Origin: Thalassovita aquimarina
Lineage (GTDB): Bacteria > Pseudomonadota > Alphaproteobacteria > Rhodobacterales > Rhodobacteraceae
DNA length: 64,000 nucleotides
NCBI RefSeq assembly: GCF_018219815.1
Contig: NZ_JADMKU010000018.1
Span: forward strand, 25,821-89,820
Reading direction: 5' to 3'
Positions within the stretch are counted from its first letter, which is position 1. Each line of letters opens with the position of its first letter. Below the pieces are notes generated by a model. That model worked only from the letters and a program-made list of their open reading frames with translations, was not told the DNA's origin and did not search any database. Position numbers and translations under genes: made by a program. Below are positions 54,532 through 62,046 of the stretch, in pieces.

Positions 54532-54914
54532 CCTGAAAACGTGGGGGGGGGTAGACAGACCTGCCTGGTCGGACCGCACGGTTCACTGGCGCCAGACCGT
54601 GAAGGTGGGCCACCTCGGAACCTGCGGCTTTCATATCCGCAAATGGCGTTTCGGGTGGCCGGGCCGCTGCGGCAAAGCAATGAACGGTGCGATCGAGATT
54701 GAGGCTGGCATTGCTGCGCCACCACCTCAACGAACACGCTTCCCGATTGCATCCGTGGGTTTCCCGCGCACGACAAACTTGCCTCGGGAGGCGACTCTTA
54801 TTGCACTGTAATGTAGTGGCTTTCATTGGTTGCGGGGACAGGGTTTGGACACCGTTCGATCCCTACTGGTTGCCTCCCAGGGTAAAGAACATACTGATGC
54901 CCCCCGTGCGTCCT
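54532..54914. other. Gene-free stretch with a tRNA 3'-end-like fragment
   Basis: 383 bases between convergent lpdA and the binding-protein gene. No coding region could be supported. It contains a nine-G run near the lpdA stop, an inverted repeat CACGGT/ACCGTG (54577-54601) around the palindrome CTGGCGCCAG, and a segment (54827-54849) whose minus-strand reading ends in TGTCCCCGCAACCA preceded by a T-loop-like TCCAAAC. That piece resembles the last 20-25 bases of a bacterial tRNA with encoded CCA, but the remaining arms are absent. Confidence 0.4.
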
Positions 54915-55958
54915 TTACGGGATATTGTATATTTCGAACGCTTTGTCCCACAGCGAGAACATCCGTTCGCGCTTGTTCCGGTCCAGCGCCACAAGCAACG
55001 CCGGCGAAATGGCAATGACACGGCGCGCACTTGGCAACAGCCCGCTTTCGGACGGATCTTTTGCCGTCACCAACCCGATATTGGAAAGTATGCGCTGCGC
55101 TTCGGCCGAAAGCAGGAAATCGAGGAGGCGCCCCGCCTCGTCCTTGTGGCGGGCGTTCTTCGGGATCATGAAACCGCGGGACAGTATGAGCGTGTAATCC
55201 TCGGGCAGGATCACGCCGACCGCCGGGTTCAGGTCGCTCTCAACATAGGAACCCAGAACGTTGTAAGCGATCAGAAAGCGCCCCTCGGCCACGCCGCGGA
55301 TGATGTCGGCGGAACAACAGGTAGCAATCGCTTCGACACGGGCAAAAGCTTCGAGCATCGCGCCGAAGGTAGTCGCTTCGTGACTGTCGCTATGTGCGAA
55401 CAGATAGCCAAGCCCCGAGGCATCGATATCATATGTCGCGATCTTGCCGCGCAGGAACTCGGGCTTTGTCCGCATAAGGTCGAGCAGGGCAAAGCGGTCT
55501 TGCGGCGCGTCGGCGTCCCCGATCGCCTTCTTGTTATAGATGATGACCGCGGGCTCCTCGGTGATCCCCCAAAGCTCATCCCGCCAACGCCGTGTGAGCG
55601 GCAAGGCCGAGGTCGCGGGGGATTGATAGGACCCCGCGCAGGCAGCGTTCACAAGCCAGACCATATGATGAACCGCAGAGGAAAACACGGCATCTGCCGG
55701 TGCCGCCGAACCATCGCAGGCATCCCGGCTGTTGGCGAAAAGATCGTTCGACCCCCATTGTTCATACGAGACCGACAGATCGGTATTTTCTGCGACGAAC
55801 CGTTCCATGACAGGGCGTATGATCGTGATATCAGCCGTCGACCGTAACGTGATCCGGGTTGCGCCGTCCCCGAACAGCGCGACAGCCTCCTGCGCTGCGA
55901 CACGCAGGGGCATGAGTGAAATCAGCAAAAGCGCGACAAGCTGAACAACCCCATTCAT
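54915..55958 (-). CDS. ABC-type solute-binding protein in the TctDE sensor operon
   Basis: 347 residues with a signal peptide to about residue 22 (LLLISLMPLRVAAQ). The mature part has an extracellular solute-binding fold (iron/polyamine-like: ITLRSTADITIIRPVMERFVAENTDLSVSYEQWGSNDLF, GVILPEDYTLILSRGFMIPKNARHKDEAGRLLDFLLSAEAQRIL). No permease or ATPase is near; instead its start overlaps the histidine-kinase stop (ATGA). This makes it a probable periplasmic ligand-sensing partner of the kinase rather than a transport protein. Confidence 0.82.
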   Translation of the reverse strand: MNGVVQLVALLLISLMPLRVAAQEAVALFGDGATRITLRSTADITIIRPVMERFVAENTDLSVSYEQWGSNDLFANSRDACDGSAAPADAVFSSAVHHMVWLVNAACAGSYQSPATSALPLTRRWRDELWGITEEPAVIIYNKKAIGDADAPQDRFALLDLMRTKPEFLRGKIATYDIDASGLGYLFAHSDSHEATTFGAMLEAFARVEAIATCCSADIIRGVAEGRFLIAYNVLGSYVESDLNPAVGVILPEDYTLILSRGFMIPKNARHKDEAGRLLDFLLSAEAQRILSNIGLVTAKDPSESGLLPSARRVIAISPALLVALDRNKRERMFSLWDKAFEIYNIP

Positions 55959-57361
55959 TTCCGGCCCTCCCCCCTGTCCGAAACGGATGGCAGCAACAGC
56001 GAGACCCGGAAACCATCCTGCTTGGTCTCCATTTCCACCCGGCCGCCGAAGGCGGAGGCAACGGCATCGACGATCGAAAGGCCCAGGCCCGTGCTGTCTT
56101 CGCGCGACCTGTCGCTGCGCTCGAAGCGCTGGCCAAGACGCGAGGAGACCTCGGGTTTCGGGCCAGGTCCGGCGTCCTGCACCCAAAGGGCGGCCTCACC
56201 GTTACTCATCTCCGTTCCGATCGCGACGGGCGGGACACCGTGTTTCAGCGCGTTGACGAAGAGGTTCTTGGCCGCTTGTCCGAGCGAAAATTCGTCCGCC
56301 ATGACCATCACCGGTTCCTCGCCGATGATCAGCCGGACCTCGGCCTCGGGGGCGAGCAGTTCATGATCGCGGTTTTCGACAATGTCGAGGGCCACTTCCC
56401 GAAGATCCAGCGGGCGGCGCGGGGCACTGTCGGTGCGGTGTATGACAAGCGCGCGCGACAAGAGTTGGTCAAGCAAGCCGCCAAGGGAACGGGTGCGCGT
56501 CAGAAGCCGCGCCAGCGTCCGCTCGCGCGCGACCTCGTCCTCCTGCTCGACGATCGTTTCGGCCTGTACGCGGATCGCCGCGACCGGTGTGCGCAACTGG
56601 TGCGCGGTGTCGGAAATCAGATTGCGCATCGCGTCGAGCTGGCGCTCCAGGCGCTGCATGAAGCGGTTCATCGCGTCGAGCATCACCTGCAGTTCGCGCG
56701 GCAGCCCGTCCGTCGGCATCGGGGTGAGATCGTAGGGATCACGTTTGAGAAGATCTGCCGACAACGCTTCGAGCGGGCGCACGGCCGAGCGGATTACAAA
56801 ATAGGCGATCACCAGAAGGGCAATACCGGCCAGTGCGACCGGGACCAAGGCATCGATCATCAAGTTCAACGCCATTGATTTCCTTGCTCTCAGGGTTTGC
56901 CCAACCGTGACGATGACTTCGCCCGAGAAATCCCTCTCGGCAAATCGGCGCGTCACCTGAACGAAACGCGCCGCTTCCTCTTGAAGCTGTGCATCGTGAA
57001 AAACGGGGTCGATCCTGTGCGACGCTTCAAAGGCTGCGACGGTCGTGTTCTCGAGCCCGGTAATAAGCTCACCATTCGGGTCCCGAACGGAATAGTAGAT
57101 GCGATCATCCGGTGCCTGCGCCAGAAGTTCGAACGCCGAAACCGGCAAATCCACGAAGGGTCTGCCATCAAGAATGCGGATCGATTCAGCGATATCGCTC
57201 GCCGCGCCCAGCAGCACCCGGTCATAGGCTTGCCTCGCCGCCTGCCTGCCGTTGTACCAGGTGGACCCCGCGACCAGCACACCGCCCAGGATCAGCAGCA
57301 GGAACACCGCCCTCAGGACCCCCGTCGCAAGGCTCCGTGTCGCGCTACGCCGCTCAGCCAT
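55955..57361 (-). CDS. tctE: TctE-like sensor histidine kinase
   Basis: About 468 residues. Membrane helices at about 14-34 and 168-190 enclose a large periplasmic domain of the TctE_N kind (DRVLLGAASDIAESIRILDGRPFVDLPVSAFELLAQAPDDRIYYSVRDPNGELITG). HAMP-like linker, phospho-His H254 in DTAHQLRTPVAAIRVQAE, N box NLFVNALKHG and G box STGLGLSIV. Start at the ATG that overlaps the regulator gene by 8 bases. Controls TctCBA with TctD. Confidence 0.92.
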   Translation of the reverse strand: MAERRSATRSLATGVLRAVFLLLILGGVLVAGSTWYNGRQAARQAYDRVLLGAASDIAESIRILDGRPFVDLPVSAFELLAQAPDDRIYYSVRDPNGELITGLENTTVAAFEASHRIDPVFHDAQLQEEAARFVQVTRRFAERDFSGEVIVTVGQTLRARKSMALNLMIDALVPVALAGIALLVIAYFVIRSAVRPLEALSADLLKRDPYDLTPMPTDGLPRELQVMLDAMNRFMQRLERQLDAMRNLISDTAHQLRTPVAAIRVQAETIVEQEDEVARERTLARLLTRTRSLGGLLDQLLSRALVIHRTDSAPRRPLDLREVALDIVENRDHELLAPEAEVRLIIGEEPVMVMADEFSLGQAAKNLFVNALKHGVPPVAIGTEMSNGEAALWVQDAGPGPKPEVSSRLGQRFERSDRSREDSTGLGLSIVDAVASAFGGRVEMETKQDGFRVSLLLPSVSDRGEGRK

Positions 57362-58025
57362 CGAGGCCGATCTTGTAACCGACGCCACGCTGGGTAGAGA
57401 TCGTGACCGCGCTGCCCGCGAGTTTCTTGCGCAGTCGCGCGATATAAAGCTCGATCGCGTTCAGCCCCACATCGGCGTCGTTGAACGTGAACAGCGAATC
57501 ATAAAGCCGCGTCTTGGTCACATATTGCCCTTGATGGCGGATCAATACATTGAGCAGCGCCGCCTCGCGCCGGGTCAGGTCCAGACGCTGACCGTCCAGA
57601 ACGGCGCTCTGACTGGCCGGAGAATAGGTCAGCGGCCCCAGCACGACCTGATCGCTTTTCTGTTCGGCGTCGCGGCGGACGAGCGCCCTGATCCGGGCTT
57701 CGAGTTCGCGCTGGTCGAACGGTTTGACGAGGTAGTCATCCGCCCCGAGATCCAGCGCGCTAACCCTGTCGTCCACCGAGATGAGCGCCGTAAGCATAAG
57801 GACCGGCGTCCGGTCCCCCGCTGCGCGGATGTCGCGCAGAAAGCTGCGCCCGGACCCGTCGGGCAGGTTTATATCGAGAACGATGGCGTCGTAGTCCTGC
57901 ACGGCGAAAAAATCCCGTGCAGCCTGCAGGCAATCGGCCAGATCGCAGGCGATACCCGACTGCGCCAGACGCATGACGATGCCTTCCGCCAGATCGGCCG
58001 TATCCTCCACCACGAGTACGCGCAT
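57354..58025 (-). CDS. tctD: TctD-like OmpR-family response regulator
   Basis: 223 residues. Receiver with E7-D8, phospho-Asp D51 (IVLDINLPDGSG) and Lys in YLVKPFD; DNA-binding winged helix at about 125-222 (GQRLDLTRREAALLNVLIRHQGQYVTKTRLYDSLFTFNDADVGLNAIELYIARLRKKLAGSAVTISTQRGVGYKI). Divergent from tctC, with tandem TGACAG boxes between. The operon continues with tctE and the solute-binding protein gene. Confidence 0.93.
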   Translation of the reverse strand: MRVLVVEDTADLAEGIVMRLAQSGIACDLADCLQAARDFFAVQDYDAIVLDINLPDGSGRSFLRDIRAAGDRTPVLMLTALISVDDRVSALDLGADDYLVKPFDQRELEARIRALVRRDAEQKSDQVVLGPLTYSPASQSAVLDGQRLDLTRREAALLNVLIRHQGQYVTKTRLYDSLFTFNDADVGLNAIELYIARLRKKLAGSAVTISTQRGVGYKIGLDG

Positions 58026-58060
58026 GGCGGCATTGCTCCTCCCCCGGATCCGTACCTAGC

Positions 58061-58112
58061 TGTCAGCGTGACAGGTTCGTGACAGCTTCTCCCGTTAGGA
58101 ATGATTCTTAAC
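58061..58112. promoter_or_regulatory. Regulator boxes between tctD and tctC
   Basis: TGACAG occurs at 58069-58074 and again 11 bases later (58080-58085), the period of OmpR-family half-sites, and the first is also the right arm of a palindrome CTGTCA-GCG-TGACAG (58060-58074). A further inverted repeat GTTAGGAAT-G-ATTCTTAAC (58094-58112, one mismatch) follows. TctD is the obvious candidate to bind here. Confidence 0.55.
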
Positions 58113-58208
58113 CCGCAACATGGGGCGCTGCAAATTGCAGTCAGAGGATGCGGGGATTTCCGGCGGTGCGCTGAAAACGGCAGTGCCGTCAATCAAGAGG
58201 AGGAACAA

Positions 58209-59198
58209 ATGATCTTCACTGCAACCCGCGGCCTTGTTGCTGCGGCCGTTCTGGGCGTTTCGGCCCTTGCTGCCAGCGCACAAGACTTCACCCCCGAAAA
58301 TCCCGAATGCATCGCCCCCGCCAATCCCGGCGGCGGCTGGGATTTCACCTGTCGCCAGGTCGGCAAATCGCTGCAGGACCTCAAGCTGATCGACAAGACG
58401 ATGCAGGTCGTCAACCTCGCCGGCGGCGGTGGCGGCGTGGCCTTTGCCGAAGTGGTCAACAAGCGAGGCGACGACAACGACCTGATCGTGGCTGCCTCGT
58501 CGGCCACCGCAACGCGCCTGGCACAGGGCGCCTATCCGGGCAACACCATGGACCAGGTGCGCTGGCTTGCCGCCATCGGCGCCGACTACGGCGTGATCGC
58601 CGTCGCCGCCGACAGCGAGATCGAAACGCTGCCGCAGCTTCTGGAGCAGATCAAGTCGGATCCGCGCTCGGTTTCCGTTGCGGGCGGCTCGGCAGTTGGT
58701 GGCTGGGACCATCTCAAGGTTCTGATCGCCGCCAACGCCTATGGCATCGAAGACGTGCGCACGGTGAAATACATCGCCTTCGACGGCGGTGGCGAGGCGG
58801 TGACCCAGCTTCTGTCGGGTTCGGTTCAGGCTTTCACCGGTGATATTTCCGAGGCGAAGGGCTTCGTCGACAGCGGCGACATCAAGGTGATCGCCGTGCT
58901 GTCCCCCGATCGTCTGCCGGGCGAGTTCGCCAAGTTCCCGACCGCGCAGGAACAGGGCGTCGACGCGATCGGCGCGAACTGGCGCGGATTCTATGCCCCG
59001 GGCGACATGTCGGACGCAGCCTATGACGCCTGGGTGTCGAAGATCGGCGATCTCTATGGCTCAAGCGAATGGAAAGAGGTTATGGCGGCCAACGGGCTAG
59101 CGCCGCTCGACCTGCAGGGCAAAGCGTTCGAAGACTTCGTGTCGAACTCGGTTGCCCAAATCCAAGGGATTTCGCGCGAAATCGGCATCATCAAGTAA
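58209..59198 (+). CDS. tctC: Tricarboxylate-type (TTT) transporter binding protein TctC
   Basis: 329 residues. Signal peptide to about residue 24 (LAASAQ). The mature part is a Bug/TctC-type binding protein: ECIAPANPGGGWDFTCRQVGKSLQDL, VNLAGGGGGVAFAEVVNKR, VSVAGGSAVGGWDHLKVLIA and GAGEAVTQLLSG-like FDGGGEAVTQLLSGSVQAFTGDISEA. It lacks lysine or arginine pairs that would reveal a ligand. GAGGAGGAACAA precedes the ATG. First gene of the importer operon. Confidence 0.93.
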   Translation: MIFTATRGLVAAAVLGVSALAASAQDFTPENPECIAPANPGGGWDFTCRQVGKSLQDLKLIDKTMQVVNLAGGGGGVAFAEVVNKRGDDNDLIVAASSATATRLAQGAYPGNTMDQVRWLAAIGADYGVIAVAADSEIETLPQLLEQIKSDPRSVSVAGGSAVGGWDHLKVLIAANAYGIEDVRTVKYIAFDGGGEAVTQLLSGSVQAFTGDISEAKGFVDSGDIKVIAVLSPDRLPGEFAKFPTAQEQGVDAIGANWRGFYAPGDMSDAAYDAWVSKIGDLYGSSEWKEVMAANGLAPLDLQGKAFEDFVSNSVAQIQGISREIGIIK

Positions 59199-59207
59199 GG
59201 ATGCCCC

Positions 59208-59232
59208 GGTGCCGGGCCGATCGCCCGGCGCC
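59208..59232 (+). terminator. Intercistronic hairpin after tctC
   Basis: GGTGCCGGGC pairs with GCCCGGCGCC (10 bp, one G-U) around CGATC, nine bases after the tctC stop and well before tctB. No U tract. Likely a stability or attenuation element. Confidence 0.7.
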
Positions 59233-59291
59233 ATTCCCGCTGCGGTTCCGCAGCCTCGTTTTCATCAATCCAACCGTCGAAGGAGTGCGCC

Positions 59292-59723
59292 ATGAGCGAT
59301 CGCATCTTCGGCCTGTTCGGTGTCCTGCTTGCTATCGGATTCGCGCTGTCTGCACTCGCGATCGAGGAAAGCTTCCTCTCCGATGCCGTGGGCCCGAAGG
59401 CCTTTCCTATCATCATCGCCGCAGTGCTGGGCGTATCGGGCGCGGTGATCGCGCTGCGCCCCGACCCCGAACCGGTCTGGCCTGCGCTTGGCCGCCTGGC
59501 CGAGATCGCCGCAGCCGTCGTCGTCATGATCTTCTATGCCGAATTGCTGCCGGTCATGGGGTTCGTAATAGCCACCGCCGTCGCCGCCACCTATCTCACC
59601 TGGCGGCTGGGTTCGGCCCCGGTCGAGGCGATCCTCGTGGGCGTCGGTTCGTCGCTTGGCATCTATGTCATTTTCCACCTGGTGCTGGGGCTGTCGCTGG
59701 CCCGTGGCCCGTGGGGCTTCTGA
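59292..59723 (+). CDS. tctB: TTT transporter small membrane subunit TctB
   Basis: 143 residues with four hydrophobic segments and the start DRIFGLFGVLLAIGFALSALAIEESFLSDAVGPKAFP, where the GPKAFP stretch is conserved in TctB. The C-terminal end LVLGLSLARGPWGF is typical. The tctA start follows 11 bases later with its own GAGGAG. Confidence 0.92.
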   Translation: MSDRIFGLFGVLLAIGFALSALAIEESFLSDAVGPKAFPIIIAAVLGVSGAVIALRPDPEPVWPALGRLAEIAAAVVVMIFYAELLPVMGFVIATAVAATYLTWRLGSAPVEAILVGVGSSLGIYVIFHLVLGLSLARGPWGF

Positions 59724-59734
59724 GGAGAACTGTC

Positions 59735-61273
59735 ATGGAAATCCTGTCCTCGCTTGGCGACGGCTTTGCCATCGCACTCACCTGGCAGAACCTGTTTCTG
59801 GCGCTGCTCGGCTGCTTCCTGGGAACGATCATGGGGGCCCTGCCCGGTCTCGGACCGTCGAACGGCGTGGCGATCCTTATCCCGCTGGCCTTCACCATGG
59901 GGCTGGGCGCGACGCCTTCGCTGATCCTTCTGACCTCGGTCTATTACGGGGCGATGTACGGCGGGCGGATTTCGTCGATCCTTCTCAACATCCCGGGCGA
60001 CGAACCCGCAATGATGACCTGTCTCGATGGCCATCCCATGGCCAAGAAGGGCATGGCAGGAGAAGCGCTTTCGCTGTCCGGCATCGCATCCTTCGTCGGT
60101 GCCTTCCTGGCCACTTGGGGGCTCATCCTGCTGGCGCCGCAGCTTGTGAAAATCGCGCTGCTTTTCGGCCCGGCGGAATATTTCGCCCTCTTCGCGCTTG
60201 CCTTCATGACGCTGGGCGGGGTGTCGTCGACCAATCAGGCAAAGTCGGCCTTCGCTGCCGCCCTTGGCCTTGGCCTGGCGATGATCGGGGTCGACACCCA
60301 AACCGGGGTTCCGCGCTTCACCTTCGGCGAGGTGCATCTTTATGACGGGCTCGACTTCCTGGTCGCGATCGTCGGACTGTTCGCGCTGTCCGAGGTCTTC
60401 ATTTTCCTCGAACACCGTCATGGCAGCTCGGACGCAGAGGGTCGAAAGCTTTCGATCGGGCGGCTCTATCCGCCGGCGTCTATGATCAAGGCATGCACGC
60501 CGACCATGCTGCGCACCTCCTTGCTGGGCTTCATTGCAGGGGTTCTGCCGGGCGCCGGCGCCTCGCTGGGGTCTTTCATCTCCTATTCGATGGAAAAACG
60601 ACTGGTGGACAGCGAAAACACCTTCGGCACCGGCGACCCGCGCGGCGTTGCCGCGCCGGAGGCGGGCAACAACGCGGCCGCGGGCGGTGCGCTGGTGCCG
60701 ATGCTGGCCCTCGGCGTGCCCGGTTCCGGTACCACGGCGGTGCTTCTGGCGGTATTGCTGTCGCTCAACATCACGCCCGGGCCTTTGCTGTTCACGCAGA
60801 ACCCGGATGTGGTCTGGGGCCTGATCGCGGCGCTGTTCATCGCCAATTTCATGCTGCTGGCGATGAATATTCCGATGGTGGGCCTGTTCACCCGAATTCT
60901 GATGGTGCCGTCGCGCATCCTGATGCCGATCGTGGCGATGGTGAGCTTCGTCGGCATCTACGGCATCTCCGGTTCCAGTTTCGATTTGCTGGTCATGATC
61001 GGCTTCGGCGTCATGGGCTGGGGGCTGCGCAAGCTCGACGTGCCGCTGGTGCCGATCATCCTCGGAACGCTGCTGGGCAATTCAATGGAAAACAACCTGC
61101 GCCGCGCGATCACCATCGACAACGGCGACTGGTGGACGCTGATCGACAGCTCGCTTTCGATTGCTCTCTGGGCCATCGCCATAATCGGTTTCGTGCTGCC
61201 GCTGCTCATTGGCCGCAAGGTCAAATCGCGAATGCACGAACGCCGTGACGAAGAAGGTGCCATCAGCGATTGA
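59735..61273 (+). CDS. tctA: TTT transporter large membrane subunit TctA
   Basis: 512 residues with about 12 membrane segments. FLGTIMGALPGLGPSNGVAILIPLAF (about 28-53) and the repeat-related GVLPGAGASLGSFISYSMEKRL (about 269-290) are the two conserved TctA loops; PEAGNNAAAGGALVPMLALGVPGSGTTAVLLAVL is the third. The upstream longer frame is tctB in another phase. Forms the cation-coupled importer with TctB and TctC. Confidence 0.95.
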   Translation: MEILSSLGDGFAIALTWQNLFLALLGCFLGTIMGALPGLGPSNGVAILIPLAFTMGLGATPSLILLTSVYYGAMYGGRISSILLNIPGDEPAMMTCLDGHPMAKKGMAGEALSLSGIASFVGAFLATWGLILLAPQLVKIALLFGPAEYFALFALAFMTLGGVSSTNQAKSAFAAALGLGLAMIGVDTQTGVPRFTFGEVHLYDGLDFLVAIVGLFALSEVFIFLEHRHGSSDAEGRKLSIGRLYPPASMIKACTPTMLRTSLLGFIAGVLPGAGASLGSFISYSMEKRLVDSENTFGTGDPRGVAAPEAGNNAAAGGALVPMLALGVPGSGTTAVLLAVLLSLNITPGPLLFTQNPDVVWGLIAALFIANFMLLAMNIPMVGLFTRILMVPSRILMPIVAMVSFVGIYGISGSSFDLLVMIGFGVMGWGLRKLDVPLVPIILGTLLGNSMENNLRRAITIDNGDWWTLIDSSLSIALWAIAIIGFVLPLLIGRKVKSRMHERRDEEGAISD

Positions 61274-61550
61274 TCGCCACGATACCGCCTTCTGCGCTTA
61301 TCCACGGATGTGGTGGTGTTTGACCCGTCGGTGGTTGACACCTGCCACGACCGCGTTTCAGGACTCGGCCGGGCCCAGGCATCATACTGGTGCGAGAGCA
61401 TGATGCTCCGATCCCAATGACGATGGGGCACTCCGGCGGGGATGGGCGGAAGGCGGCCGTTCACACCTTCAATCCCCGAGAACCGGTCAACGGATCAAGC
61501 CGCCATCCGGTGAAATCGGGGTTCGCGATCTGCCAGGAGTGCAGCCTATG
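61274..61550. other. Gene-free gap between tctA and the deaminase gene
   Basis: 277 bases between convergent genes. I found no supportable gene. A short perfect inverted repeat GAGCAT-G-ATGCTC lies near 61397-61409. The base composition is slightly uneven, which may indicate debris of past rearrangement, but no element is recognised. Confidence 0.35.
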
Positions 61551-62042
61551 TCAGTGCAGAATGTGTGGCGAATGCTCGGCAAGATCCCGCAGGGTTTCCC
61601 ACCGTATTCCGGCCTCCCGCAGCATGATTTCCGAGACGTTGAAACTGTGATCTAGCGCCCCGTCAAATGAGGGTTTGGGCGGCGAACAGACCCTTGTAAT
61701 ACCGCTTTGGATGATCGCCCTTGCGCAATCGGCACAGGGGAACCGGTTCACATAGAAGCTGCATCCCGCAACCGGCACCCCCATGCGCGCGGCGTTGTAG
61801 AGCGCGTTGCGTTCGGCATGTTCGAACCAGAAGAATTTTTCGCCGCTTGGCCTGTCGAACCGCGTCTCGTCTTTCCCGCGCACGCCGCGCGGCAGCCCGT
61901 TATAGCCGCTCGCACGGATTTCCTGGCCGGGGCCGACGATGACCGCCCCGACTTGGAAATCTCGGTCTTCGCTCCAGCCGGCGATATGATCGCACAGCCC
62001 GAGGAAGCGCCGGTCCCACTTCGCCTGTTTCACAGGGTCCAT
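61551..62042 (-). CDS. dCMP/cytidine-deaminase family protein
   Basis: About 163 residues of the zinc-dependent deaminase fold: the first zinc motif is HAERNALYNAARMGV (catalytic Glu), the second PCADCARAII. The N-terminal WDRRFLGLCDHIAGWSEDRDFQVGAVIVGPGQEIRASGYNGLP is typical of the dCMP-deaminase (ComEB) group. Cytoplasmic pyrimidine salvage is likely. The start is uncertain: ATG at 62042 lies two bases after the aldehyde dehydrogenase stop, while an ATG at 62057 would overlap it. Confidence 0.85.
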   Translation of the reverse strand: MDPVKQAKWDRRFLGLCDHIAGWSEDRDFQVGAVIVGPGQEIRASGYNGLPRGVRGKDETRFDRPSGEKFFWFEHAERNALYNAARMGVPVAGCSFYVNRFPCADCARAIIQSGITRVCSPPKPSFDGALDHSFNVSEIMLREAGIRWETLRDLAEHSPHILH

Positions 62043-62046
62043 GGCA

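Noticed and set aside
54543..54551. Nine-G run as a phase-variable tract.
   Set aside because: It lies after the lpdA stop in gene-free DNA and has no reading frame or promoter that it could switch.
54827..54860. A complete tRNA gene.
   Set aside because: Only the acceptor end and part of a T-loop can be seen; no D arm or anticodon arm can be folded from the neighbouring sequence.
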